DNA of 64,000 nucleotides, taken from contig CAJQUW010007770.1 of NCBI GenBank assembly GCA_907163375.1, forward strand, positions 124,001 to 188,000, read 5' to 3'. The DNA is from Prostheceraeus crozeri. Its lineage: Eukaryota; Platyhelminthes; Polycladida; Euryleptidae. The notes beneath the pieces are model-generated. The model searched no databases. It saw only the letters and a list, made by a program, of their open reading frames with translations, and had not been told where the DNA came from. Shown piece after piece: positions 40,874 to 52,315 of the stretch. A program made the translations under genes and the position numbers. Every line of letters begins with the position of its first letter. Position 1 is the first letter of the stretch.

Positions 40874-40963
40874 TGGCCTCAGTTGTAGATGATCTGATCG
40901 TAGCGAACCTTATAACGTTTGACCGCCATTTTGTCCTACTAGCGCAGCAGATGGAGTAGATGC

Positions 40964-41033
40964 CTGAAAATGGAAAAGATTGTATTAAGTTTACGTTCAA
41001 GGGAAGAGAGGGAGGAAAGTAGCGACTTACCAT
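40964..41033 (-). other. Leader of the right-end gene: ATG directly followed by an intron
   Basis: On the minus strand ATG|GTAAGT and TTTCAG|GCATCTACT bracket a 67-nt intron (41,030-40,964). The polymerase leader at 25,021 has ATG|GTAAGT, an intron of the same 67-nt length, and CAG|GCATCAACT. The shared design suggests duplication of a leader cassette. Confidence 0.6.
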
Positions 41034-41133
41034 TTTAGTTGGATAATAGAATAGGGAACTAGAGAGAGGAAATGTGCGTCCGTCACTCGTGTGATTCAAC
41101 GATGGAATGATTCTCACTGTGGAAGGCTCGCTA

Positions 41134-41160
41134 TTTATATAGAAATGCTTGATTCTCATT
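41134..41160 (-). promoter_or_regulatory. CCAAT/TATA promoter of the right-end minus-strand cluster
   Basis: Read on the minus strand, CATCCAATGAG is followed by CTATATAAATAG, about 100 bp before the leader ATG. Confidence 0.7.
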
Positions 41161-41197
41161 GGATGATGATCCTCATTGGACAATAACATCAAGCTGA

Positions 41198-41722
41198 TTC
41201 CAAATCTGGCCTCCGTTTACCAATCCGAGCCTTCATTCGCCCGCTGGAGCTGCTTCTTGGGAAATTCTAACTCTATCGTTTTTCGTCAATCTCCCAAAAT
41301 CTTAAATGGTGTCTCACATCTAAACGAAGACAGATAGGAACAAGGCGATTCTTTCAGTGAATTTGTCTCACTCTTAGCTTTCAAACGAGCTATTGCACGA
41401 CTTTCTACGATCTCTAGAACCAAAGTTGGAAGATTGGTGACGGGGGGGGTCAGCGAAACTTTTTCTCTCCGATTGACTTGAAACTCACCATACCGATGCA
41501 GAATTTCACGCTGAATCCGAATCTGGCCTCCGTTTTCCCATCCGATGCCTCGTTTTGACGCTATAGCCCAAAACGGCCAAAATTCTAACTCTGTCGTTTT
41601 TCGACAGTCTCCCAAAATCTTAAATGGCGCCTCACATCTAAACGAAGACAGATATGAACAAGCCGTTTCTTTCACTGAATTTGTCTCACTCTTAGCTTTC
41701 AAACGAGCTATGGCACGACAAA
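41198..41722. repeat. Two-unit direct repeat inside the right end
   Basis: Blocks at about 41,198-41,403 and 41,514-41,722 share TCTGGCCTCCGTTT, CCCAAAATCTTAAATGG, CACATCTAAACGAAGACAG and CTCACTCTTAGCTTTCAAACG at a spacing of about 316 bp. Open frames across it are artefacts of the repeat. Confidence 0.75.
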
Positions 41723-41765
41723 ATCCGTCCACTAGAAGCCAAGATCGAAGCTAGCTCTCCAGAGG

Positions 41766-42414
41766 GGGGGGAGGTCAGTGAAATTTGATGAAAAATGTTT
41801 TGGTGACGGTCCCAGGTCGAAATTCCACACTTTGGAAAATTTTCAAAATTTTACCCATACAAAGCCACTCTGACACTTAGGATTTTTTCAGGTGAGTGAG
41901 CTCCGACCTAAAATCTTGTAACCGCTCTAATTTTTGAACGACTGGTCCGATTGACTCGCAACAAAAAATGTTGTCGAGCAGTTTTTTCTCCTCTTTCCAA
42001 TGAAACTCGAACCAACAAAATCCGTTCACTAGAACCAAAGTTAGAAGAGGGGGGGGGAGGTCAGTGAAATTTGATGAAAAATGTTTTGGTGACGGTCCCA
42101 GGTCGAAATTCCACACTTTGGAAAATTTTCAAAATTTTACCCATACAAAGCCACTCTAACACTTAGGATTTTTTCAGGTGAGCTACGACAGTCCACCCCT
42201 CCCAACCTGGCCGGCACACCACGCCAACCTAGACACCACGCCAACCTAGACACCACATCACCGCGCGCTACACGACGGTCGACCAGAGGGGGGGGGACGT
42301 CAGACCCGAAACACCACGGCGGCCGACCACGACACTCTGCCGGTCCAGAGGGGGGGGGACGTCAGCGATGGCGGCCATCTTGCGCTATCCAGAAGTGGAG
42401 TTTTACTTACTACT
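41766..42414. repeat. Polinton right terminal inverted repeat
   Basis: This is the reverse complement of the left end, finishing ACTTACTACT. It carries two copies of the 285-bp subunit, against three on the left. Confidence 0.9.
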
Positions 42415-42420
42415 ACCGCT
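42415..42420. repeat. Target-site duplication, right (ACCGCT)
   Basis: It matches 18,893-18,898 exactly. Confidence 0.95.
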
Positions 42421-43186
42421 AAAGTACACAAACAACATGTAAGGTGAATGAATGTTGAAAACAAAACAATTAGCAAAGGCATGTCTATGTTCTCTCATGG
42501 CGAGTGCGGATTATTTACCTTGCATGTTTGTGTACTTTCGAGGCTGCTTTCATATAGCAGGGCCCCGCTTGGGTGAGTTTGAGCGTTCAGGAGTAGGGGC
42601 CGAAACGCAAATCCTTACCCAAGTTCCTGCTGATGACATCATTTGCACATTTTTTCAATTAGGTAATCTGTTGTAGTTGTTATTTCTTTTAACCTGTAGG
42701 GAACGCCACATGGGTCCTTTTGAGGGATCAAATTCTTTTCACTTATCGTTATCTTCTACTTCATCTTCTCCTCAATCAAAGCATTAAATTTCATTCTGAC
42801 GCAATTGACATATAAAAGCGACCAGACGTGCAGATTAAGTTTTGTCAATATAAGCAAATTTCGCAATTACTACACTGCCCAACACACAGTGTGGCAGACA
42901 GGCAGGAGTTCTCGTGTAAGTTATCAAATTTTTTCTCACTCACTTATTTTTACACAGGCCTTTTTTCATTACCTACCATTTGAATAATGTCAACATTTAC
43001 ATTTATGTTTTATTCCTATTTTTCACATTGGTTTTACTTACTGAATAGTGCGATTTGTGATTTAATTCATCATTAATTGTGTTTCGCCTAAGGTTAGCCC
43101 TTGCTAATTTGATGAGCATTGTTGATGGAAAAGCTAGAATATGATATTTTCAGTCCAGCGATTTTCGTGTTTTGAGCACTACTCAG
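42421..43186. other. Host repeat continuing after the Polinton
   Basis: CGCTAAAGTACAC and, near its end, TGCGATTTGT and TTTTGAGCACTACTCAG follow the right half of the palindromic family at 6.86-7.37 kb. The middle (about 42,450-43,020) has no recognised gene. Confidence 0.5.
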
Positions 43187-43883
43187 CAGGGATGCGGAGT
43201 CCTATCATTATGATAGGACTACGACTCCGACTCCGGTTGGCAAGATAGCCTAGTTTTTTAAAACATCATAGATAACTGCATCAGAGATAATTACAGGCTT
43301 GCCTGAACCTGTCTTTAGTGATTATTTCTGCATCAATTATCATTCATTTTCGATGAAAGTTTATCAAATGCCGCTTTAAGTTGGATGCATGCGACTCGGC
43401 TCCTCCCATCTTGGTGATGTGTGCTTCACACGGTTTTTCTCCAGTCTCTTCCACGCAGGAAAATCCCCATCCTTCTTCAAAAAATATGAGTACCCTTTCG
43501 ATTTTAATATGCGGTTGGAGGAGCCATCACATACTATTAACGTGAGGGTAAGAAGTAATGTTCTCTTAACAAACTAGTATTTCATTCTTTTCTCATGTGA
43601 CCTTTGGTGCGTAGGAGTGATCGAGGCTGGAAAGGCTTGTCTTCTCTACTGAATCGCCGAGTGGAAAGACAATCCTTTTTCACTATCACGGTTCATTCCC
43701 TCAACTATTACAAGCTTTGCATGCACTGGTGTCTCTGTACTTTTGTTTGACGGAGAAAGTTGACATCAAGACAGTGACAGCTATGTACGAGGATAGATAA
43801 TTTGTTTGTATCATATTTCGGGTTTAGTTATAGGCCGGAGTCCTATCATTTGATAGGACTCCGACTCCGACTCCGCATCCCTG
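43187..43883. mobile_element. Non-autonomous hAT-type element, complete
   Basis: The ends are CAGGGATGCGGAGTC and its complement GACTCCGCATCCCTG. The flanking duplication is TACTCAG (43,180-43,186 and 43,885-43,891), 8 bp with one mismatch. Close to both ends CTATCA/TGATAG makes a small palindrome. CAGGG tips with 8-bp duplications are typical of hAT. The 697-bp body has no transposase. The truncated relative is at 17,770. Confidence 0.8.
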
Positions 43884-44339
43884 ATACTCAGCATGCAATA
43901 ACGGATGCAAGTCCATCATAGCTTATTTTAAAGCTGAGAATGCAAGCTCTCGATGATGTATGGGATGTTGTTGTGCGACACGATTGGAAGACATAAGAAT
44001 CAATTGAATTTCAGCGAAATTTGGGTGTTCCGTTTGTTATGATCAGCTCTTCTGCTCACATAATGCCACATCTCTCGAACAATGAACAGGCAGTTCAGCA
44101 ACAAGAACGCCAACTTGTGTGAAGTTTCAGTGACTGTCAACAGATGGATGACACAGTAAAGAGACACAGACGATGTCAAGTTCACCTGTGAAGTTAGTGG
44201 ACGCTTTTTCGGGCAACTGCTATATTTCTTCAATAATTAATTTCTGGCATAATACTTCTATTGTCAATTAACTGATTGACTCGAATTTTAATTATAATAA
44301 TTTGTTTGCTCACAAAAGAATTCTGTTTAATGCAATTGT

Positions 44340-44985
44340 CCGAAACAAGGTTGCTGGACCTTGGGATTTGTGTCGACCTTTGCTAAGTGATATAAAAACT
44401 TGGGTCTTCTATTTATGTTGCGTATGTACGGTCTCACTTTGAACCTCACAAAATGTAAGCTACTATGGATCCCAAAGTGCAAGCCACAATCCCATATCCC
44501 CACAATCTCAGGCATGGAAAATGTTGACGTCATAAAGACCCTCGCTTTCTATCTGACGGATGATCTCAAATGGAATAAGCAAATTGAGCACGTAACCAGA
44601 TGTGTGTCAAGGAGACTCCATGCCCTACGTCTATTGAAATCCTTACCTACGAAACCCGACTTACTAAAGGTTTACTACGGCCTAATCCAACGGAATACTG
44701 CTCCCCTGTTATGATCGGCATGACGTCCAGAAATGCAGTAGCACTTGACAAATTGCAACGCCGTTCTCATCGTGTGATATGTGGTTCTTCTGAGTGCTCT
44801 TGTGGAGCCTTTCCCAACTTAAAATCACGTCGTGAGAGTGCTGCTGTGAAATTGCTACTATCAATTTACCACAACGTCCACCATCCACTTCATTCTTTGT
44901 GCCCTTCTACATGCCCACTCCGGTCGATTCGTCCAGCCTTGTGTACGCACCTCCCGTCGAATATCTTCGTTTTTTCCTAAGGTTA
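44340..44985 (+). pseudogene. LINE reverse-transcriptase 3' fragment
   Basis: Two overlapping frames continue one another with a shift near 44,690. The first has LNLTKCKLLWIPK and IKTLAFYLTDDLKWNKQIEHV (the palm-to-thumb region after the catalytic motif). The second has ALDKLQRRSHRVICG and a Cys-rich end. Both match the C-terminal part of the better-preserved LINE at 45.8-47.2 kb (LLGVTFDNRLTWKPHI, QVQKRSHRIICG). It is 5'-truncated and dead. Confidence 0.75.
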
Positions 44986-45405
44986 TATGTATTCTAAACG
45001 GCTCTGTAATTGATTAACTTAATCTGCCTTCTTATCCTCTTTCCCATGTTGACAGTGACAAATTCATGTCGCTGTTATCACTCATGTGATCATCCTTCTG
45101 ATTTGATCCACTTATTCTCACTTTCTGTTTCAATCCTATGTTTAATCACGTAGCTATGTATACATGCATGTGTAATGATTTCCAATTTTTGAAATATGAA
45201 CATCTCTCTCTCTCTCACGTTACAAAATTCAATATTTTGATTTGAATCTTAGGAGAACTACATGATAGGAGCACAAAGTTCTGATTTTTTATCAAAATTC
45301 CGCTCAATTCACGTAATAGCTTCTTCTAGTCCCATTTCTAGGGTCAATCTGTGTAGCCAAAAAGAACAAAAAGGTCTTTGACCGAATCTGCATAGAGTAA
45401 ATTAA

Positions 45406-45550
45406 TTAATGAAAATAAAATAAATACACAAAGTGCTTCACCTTTGACTTGGTTACTCGTGATAATGTACAGAAAGCAATGCTGATATTATCGACCAAGC
45501 GGAAGGCGAACCGCTTTGTGTATTTATTTTATTTTATTTTCATTCATTAA
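45406..45550. repeat. Foldback MITE
   Basis: The left arm (TTAATGAAAATAAAATAAAT, then ACACAAAG, about 45,406-45,452) is complementary to the right arm (CTTTGTGTATTTATTTTATT and on, about 45,495-45,550). The inner parts ACTTGG and CCAAGC also pair. The loop is about 42 bp. Confidence 0.75.
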
Positions 45551-45769
45551 CTGAACACATTCTGTCGAAGAACTTTTTGCTCTAACTTTTCATCTCATTA
45601 TTCACCGACCGATGTCAACCGCGGATAGCCTATATGCCGGTACGCATATATATTAGTTGGATTTTGCAGCCAATCATGACGGGTATCTAGGCATGAAGCA
45701 CAAAGGCAATGTCACAGTCTATTTTTTGATAATTTGAGATAAGGTTTTCCTACATCACGATAAAGAAAG

Positions 45770-47241
45770 ATGGTCTTTTGATTGCAAAACTGAAATACTC
45801 CGATCCACTATCTCGAATTTTTAATCGATGTCTCGAGACGGCAAGTTTTCCATATCTTTGGAAGATCGCAGACGTAATACCAATTCCAAAAACTGCAAGA
45901 CCAAATTTAAATGAAACTCGTCCAATATCTCTTTTATCGATTCCCGCTCGTATTTTTGAACGCGAGATATTTCGATGGTATGACAACGACATTGAGAAGC
46001 GTGTCGATCGCTCCCAATTTGCTTATCGAAGACAAAGCTCCACAACATGTGCTTTATTACAGCTTACTGACTTTATTTCTAATGCTTTATCTACCCCAGG
46101 CAATAAGGCATGTCATCTGACTTCCATTGATATGGAGAAAGGCTTTGATAGGGTTTCTCACAGACTGCTCATACAGAAGCTGCGTAATGATAACTTCGAT
46201 CCATTTTTTGTTACTTTTATCAGCAATTATTTGTCTGGACGACACCAACGACTAAGATGGTCATCACACTTTGGCAATTTATTCAGAATCACTGGTGGAA
46301 TACCTCAGGGCTCGTCAGCGGGTCCTCATTTATTCAAGTATTTTGTGTCTGATTTGCGACTAGATGATGAATGCTGCTTAGTGAAGTTCGCGGATGACAT
46401 ATTCGTCTGTGGTGTTATACAGAAAAACGATATGACGAGCCCAAATCTCAAAGCATTCAAAGATGTTTCCGATTGGATGAGTACCAATATGATGAAAATT
46501 AAGAGGGAGAAATGTACCCAGATGATGATTTCCTTGTCTCCAAATGATAGTTTAACCGGTTTGGAACTGGATGGTATTCCAAGTGTTAATCAGATGAAGC
46601 TCCTAGGAGTAACTTTTGACAATCGTCTTACTTGGAAACCACATATTACTGATGTGTGTAAGAAAGCTTCTTCTAGGTTGTATGTACTCAGACACCTGAA
46701 GCCATTTTTCTGCAGGCAGGACATTGTAGCCATTTATAACGCTTGTATTAGAGGATTGATGGAATACTGTGCCCCTCTTTTCGTACATTTAAATGTGTCT
46801 CTGTCGCAACTGCTCGACCAAGTACAGAAACGTAGTCATCGCATTATATGTGGATCAAGTAACTGCAACTGTTCTTTTTTTATTCCATTGGACTACAGAA
46901 GGATTATTATCGGATGGAGGTTGTTCCAACAGATTGTTTCAAATGTGGATCATCCGTTACATGAATTATTGTTGCTTCGACTCCCTCATTCTCAAAAATT
47001 TTCTCTGCCGAAGTATATGAATTCTCTAAGAAGGCAGTCGTTCATAGTGTTTATGTCAAACTTGATAATGAGAATTTTTCAACTTGACTTAAAACCGTCA
47101 CCAGTTTCTTTATGCGTTTGCTTTTTGACTTTTGTTACTTATTCTTGTCTACTTGTCTACATGCATACTCAAATTGTTCTGTGATTGTACCCCACGATTA
47201 TCAATACTGGGGTTTGACGAAATACACGATTATTATTATTA
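45770..47241 (+). mobile_element. 5'-truncated LINE (non-LTR retrotransposon) with long RT frame
   Basis: An open frame of about 468 codons (45,778-47,184) encodes reverse transcriptase from just before motif 1. It reads WKIADVIPIPKTARP and ETRPISLLSIPARIFE, motif A (SIDMEKGFDRVSH), motif B (GGIPQGSSAGPHLF), catalytic motif C (LVKFADDIFVCG), then MKLLGVTFDNRLTWKPHI and the thumb. No endonuclease is present, so the copy is truncated at its 5' end. The 3' end is a GATTATTATTATTAT microsatellite, the tail style of CR1/L2/Jockey-group elements. The frame lacks an initiator ATG, so it is not expected to be expressed, but few changes have accumulated, so the copy is fairly young. Confidence 0.85.
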
Positions 47242-48914
47242 TACCAATTTGAGTACCAATGCGGCTAATAAAGGTTGGTGAAACTAAGCGAAAACAGCAT
47301 TTTTAGTAGTGAAAACGGTATATTTTCTTAGCGAGGCTAAGTCGACGCCAAGCAGAAATTTTTTCCAATATATTATAAGTTTGGTGACTGTTCAGCAGAA
47401 TTAGCTACACGACTTTTTGACAGTCAAACTTAAAGATGTTATTTATACAAGATATTTGACCGAATTTTAGCTTTTTGAAATCACGACGAATTTTAATCGC
47501 ATTTTGACTTAATAGTTTTTGGTAGATGGGTGATGAAAGTTTTGAGCTATTTTGAAATTTGACTTGTCCAAAATGACATCACTTACACATGCAAATGGTG
47601 ACTTTTGTAAGCCATAGCTATCAGCTGTTTCCAAATTTTCAACGTCTGCTATGCTGTTAAGTGGCAATAAGCTACTTTCACATTCCTCATCAATACAAAT
47701 GAGTAATATCCCATTACTAGCTAAAAGGATCTTGAGAATGAAGGATGCAACAGTTCCTTAAGAAAATTCTTTGAAGAATGTGAACTACTTTCTGTTCCTT
47801 GAGGAATTTTGAACTCAACCAAGGGTAAGGAAACTTCTTCAAGAAATTTTCTCCAGCAGGAACGTTTTTTTCTGTAAGGACTTAGTATTCCTTCAGAATG
47901 ACTGATAGATGTTGTGTAAGCCATAATTATTAGCTGTTTCCAAATTTTCAATTCCCACTCTTAAGTGTCTGCAAGCTATCTTCACATTCTACTGCTTATT
48001 ACAAATGAGTACTATCTGATTACTTGCAAAAGTGATTAAGAAAACTCGATGACAGTTTCTCTTACTAGAATTCAAAATGACTCAATGCATGCATGTTACA
48101 AGTGATATACCAGTACCATTTGTGATTCGATATATGCTGTGCTTAAATAAATTTTCTTCATTCCACTTAGTAGATCGGGCGCAGTCCAGAGCAAGACAAC
48201 TGTTGCGATTAAATTGTAGATTTCTTCTTTTCCAATACATATTTATTAGTAGTGGCATCTTAAATAAAAGAAGCGAAAGACACTTAATAGGTATTGAGAG
48301 TGAGAATCGCAACAGCTGCTTAAGGAAATTTACGAAGTGTGTGAACTACTAATCATTGAGGAATTTTGAACTCAACCAAGGCTAATGAAAATACTTCGAG
48401 AAATCATTTTCCTGCAGACCATTCTCGCCTTTGAGAACTTAGTTTTCTTTAAGAATTGAATCAGTCGGGTAACAAAAGGAAATTGCATGTTCTTGAGAGC
48501 AATTAGCAATGAGAAAGTAATGAAATAAGCGATGAATCAAAATGGCATGCAAAAGCTGTGCAACTGAGAGAACCATCGATAAACATTTAAGTAATATTTA
48601 TCGCCCAGTCCTTCGCGTCAGTTTTTTTACTTTGCCCGTTCTTCATCTTTTTTATGAAATGAAAAACTACTTTCTTAAAAAATATAACTTTCAGTGAAAT
48701 CAGACGGCAAGGTATGACTCTCCAATTGTGACACTAATAATTAAGGGCAATGCAGACCTAGATTAGTGGATCGGGAACATGAACATGGATTCTGTCGAAT
48801 AAACGGGTCCAGGCTGTGCCTGACTCTTCTTATTGACCCGAGTCAGAAAATTCGAGCAAATTTTAAATTCCATCATATACGGGCATCTAGTTTGCTGTTT
48901 CTAATAAGACATCA
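47242..48914. other. Non-coding DNA with local direct duplications
   Basis: GCTGTTTCCAAATTTTCAA recurs at about 47,626 and 47,934. GAGGAATTTTGAACTCAACC recurs at about 47,801 and 48,358, showing diverged tandem segments. No gene recognised. Confidence 0.5.
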
Positions 48915-49730
48915 ACTACTCTGTGGGAACGAATCTTGCGAAAGACTGGCGCATGTCAGCTACAAAATATCTTGCTACAGTACAGTCATATTTGAGGCAT
49001 ATTCGCTGTCGAAGTTCGCCGGCGACTATCCGCGAATTCGCGCTCTGTATGCCACCTTTTACGTTTGACTTTCTCTCTTATTTTCTTTAGTAATCAACCT
49101 CCACTGCCGAGGCTGTATTTTCTCCCTCACCTCCTCACCATCACCCACATATGGCTAATCTATCCAAGAAATACATGCAGACTCACATTCTTTGATGATG
49201 ATAAGGAAATAGAGAATTCGGTTACATCAATTTTCATAACATCTCTTGACATTCAATAATTTACAACAATAACAAATATTTGAATTATTTCATAGTATTT
49301 ACTGCGACATTTATGGATGATAAATACTTTTTTATTTTAAGCCTTCGTGAATTAAAAAGGATCCCGTTTTAACAGATCAAACAATATATATATAATATTG
49401 TCAAATATAAAAATAATATAAAATAATAATATAAAAATATATACAATTTATTTTTTTGTGAAGGTAATATGCGAACATTACTACTTACCACTAATTAGGA
49501 GCTACAAAATTCACTATTTCGCCGGTTGGTGAAAAATCAGCTCAAATTAGCTTAACAAACATCCATCAATTGGTTATAGCAACTCACTCGCCACCTACCG
49601 CTTTTGGATTTTAGACGCACTTCTAAAAGCAATCAAAGCGACTTTCACATCCAGCGATGATTTAGCCATAAAATCTCTAACTCACCAGATAATCTCTTGA
49701 TATTAGCGAGCGACGTTCCCACCGGGTATC
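48915..49730. mobile_element. Non-autonomous DNA transposon, copy 1
   Basis: The left end is ACTCTGTGGGAACGAATCTTGCG and the right end is CGAGCGACGTTCCCACCGGGTAT, imperfect inverted repeats. Copy 2 at 50,519 has the same interior (AAGTTCGCC, GGATTTTAGACGCA, CCAGATAATCTCTT). Family unknown. Confidence 0.65.
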
Positions 49731-49851
49731 GCTTCATAGTAGAATGTGCTTCAGATCGGATTTGGGGATTGAATTCGATCCGAAACCGATGAGAAGAGGG
49801 ATCCGAACGAACATCGTCCGGCAGTCGGATTCCGTTTACATTTGCACTATA

Positions 49852-50507
49852 CAGGGTTGTGCATTAAAATTGCATCACGTGATCAAAGACTTTGAAATCA
49901 ATTTCCATGTAAGCTTGTGTATCAGTGGCAGATTGATTATTGCTTTGCACCGATTTCTAGGCTGTGGATGACTTCTATTGTCAAAAATGCAAGTCTTCAT
50001 CTATTACAAATGTTTGAGTTCAAACTTTCAAATTTGAATGAACATACATCGGTTCTGCTTGTTTGCCACTATTCAGTGCATACTGAGAATTCTACAATGA
50101 CTGACACGCCAAATGAAGTCAGGGCATCTTGACCTGGCCCGGTAACTCACCCGATCTTTCGCCGATTGAAAACATGTGGGCAATAGTGAAGCAGAGACTA
50201 AAGAAAAAGATGATTCGCTCCAAGGTTGAACTTATCAACGAGTTTCTCACCATTTGGGCGAGGTCCGATGAACTAAAACCCATTTGTCAGGCACTTTATG
50301 CTTCAATGCCTCGCCGTGTATCAGCGTGCATAAAAGCCCGCGGTGGACCTATAGATTACTAATTGTATCACCTCACGATTCGTATGTTCATTGAAATAGA
50401 AGTTTCTTAGATGAAAAATTGATTTTTGCTTCAAAAGTTGTATAAAGGGAAGAATAGGATAATGTCCTTCTTTTTATCAGGTGATGCAATTTTAATGCAC
50501 AACCCTA
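49852..50507 (+). mobile_element. Deleted Tc1/mariner element with transposase C-terminus
   Basis: Inverted repeats CAGGGTTGTGCATTAAAATT and its complement end the unit between TA dinucleotides. The frame at about 50,129-50,362 has TWPGNSPDLSPIENMW, the region around the third catalytic residue of Tc1-type transposases, followed by a normal C-terminus. The upstream two thirds of the transposase are gone, so the copy is an internally deleted, non-autonomous derivative. Confidence 0.85.
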
Positions 50508-50518
50508 TACTTCATATA

Positions 50519-51287
50519 GGTACCCTGTGGGAACGAATCTTGCGGAAAGCTGGTGAATGTCAGCTACAGTTCAATCATAATCTCAGCACATTCACTTGCG
50601 AAGTTCGCCATCGACCATTCACGAATTTGCGTTCTATACCGCCTTTTCTTCTGACTGTTATTTTCTCTACTAATCCTCTTCTCCTGCCAATGTTCTATTT
50701 CCCCTCATCTCCTTACAATTGTCCACATGTGTCCTATAGTTTATTTATCAAATACATGAAAGTGCAGATTAACTTTTATATTGACGATGCACTAGAGCAT
50801 CTGTTTAAATCATTTTTGCATAACATTTCCTAACATTCTATAATTTACAACACAAACAAATATTTGAATCATTTCATAGTATTCACTGCAACATTTATGG
50901 AAGGTAAATACTTTATTAGTTTACGCTTTTATGAATTTTAGAAAGGTTCCCTTTTAACAGATCAGACTGAGTATACAATGTATTTTCATATGAAGGTAAT
51001 ATACGAACATTACTACTTACTGCTAATAAGTTACTACAATATTCACTATTTCGTCGGTTGGCGAAAAATCAGCTTAAAATATCAAACAAACATCTATCAG
51101 TTAGGTATAGTAATTTACTCGTCACCTACCACTTTTGGATTTTAGACGCATTTTTTTTTAAATGAAGGCAACTCTTACATTTTGCAAAATTTTGTTACGC
51201 AATTGAGCAAAAAACAAATTTAGCCACAAAATCGCTAACCTACCAGATAATCTCTTCATATCAGCGAGCGAGGTCGTAACAGGGTAC
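50519..51287. mobile_element. Non-autonomous DNA transposon, copy 2
   Basis: The ends are GGTACCCTGTGGGAACGAAT and AGGTCGTAACAGGGTAC. The interior aligns with copy 1 at 48,915. The 12 bp between it and the Tc1 fragment show that the insertions are close neighbours. Confidence 0.65.
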
Positions 51288-52315
51288 TCGCACATAGAAT
51301 TTTATCTTCTTACAAACCTTAACTGTTATAAATAAAAACACACATATTCTTTCGATGCATGAAATAAGCCTCTATTCCACAGTAATGAAAACAAGCGAAA
51401 AACGTGACTCTGTACAATGTTTTGAGAGTTCTTTAAACATCAAGATTATGAAAATACCAAATCTCTGTATGGCTGACTTCGTCAAGTCTTCAGAAGGTTC
51501 TTGTAAAACAAATCACAATATCGATATATTGACATTTAGGAAAATAAGATCACAACCAACATGAGCTCGACTTTATGATACAAGTATATACATGCTCAAT
51601 TTACAAAACATCCTTCTTCTTTTAGTGCAATTCAGTGTTGGACATACATTTGGGAATGGCTGGAAGCGTGCTTAGAACCACCGATCGTAAAATTATTGTT
51701 TAAAAATTATTTATGCTTTTTTAAGATGAATTATTCATGTTACTTACTATGAACCATAGTCTGTCACCTTTGAAGAATAATTTCCTCAGTTTTCTATATT
51801 GTGGGATCCTATTCTCATTAGGAGTCACCAAAGACTGCAGTCGACTTTACTGTGAGCCTCATCGTGGACTGCTCTCGACAATCGATTTCTTTTATTTGAT
51901 CGACTTCTCGTAACTTTTATTGCACACAATGAACTCGGTTTGTGTTCATGTTGCTGTGAGAGTATAAGTCACAAAGCAATCGTTTCTAGGTAAATCTTTC
52001 ACTATAAAAATTTGGAAATTTTGTATATGATACTTTTTGTATCAGATGGATAAGTAGCGATATTTCAAATGTGCTGGCGCTGGTCAAATTACTTGGAATT
52101 GAAAGGGTTATAACTTGTGGATTTTTTCTTAAATTGCATGCATTTTAGCAATTTTCAAGTACTGCTTGACTTCCTTCTATCCACCTATTGTCGCTGATCT
52201 ATTGAAATGAGTTGATAACATACTTGCATTTGGTAAAGAACTTCTTCAGCATAAAGATTAATTATCATTTTTCTTCCTTATCAAGGTTTCAATCAAGACG
52301 GGCAATGCTAAAATA
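51288..52315. other. Non-coding DNA, no gene recognised
   Basis: Only short frames without similarity. No repeat ends that I can define. Confidence 0.4.

Larger units (their letters stand above)
18899..42414. mobile_element. Polinton/Maverick virus-like element, about 23.5 kb, nearly whole
   Basis: The element has terminal inverted repeats starting AGTAGTAAG, a perfect ACCGCT duplication at both borders, and the full core gene set. That set is protein-primed DNA polymerase B, retrovirus-like chromodomain integrase, packaging ATPase, adenain-like protease, and the F54H12.2-like major capsid protein. Gene order from the left is: accessory genes with 3' modules (+), a 206-bp tandem array, a small gene (-), polymerase (+), two virion-type proteins (-), a transcription-factor-like cluster (+), then the long structural/integration cluster (-). 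The almost identical ends suggest a young insertion. It looks close to whole, with about one or two apparent breaks. It inserted into an older palindromic repeat. Confidence 0.96.

Noticed and set aside
41286-41732. A 148-codon minus-strand frame in the right end
   Set aside because: Its two halves repeat the same peptide because of the underlying 316-bp direct repeat. No independent support as a gene.
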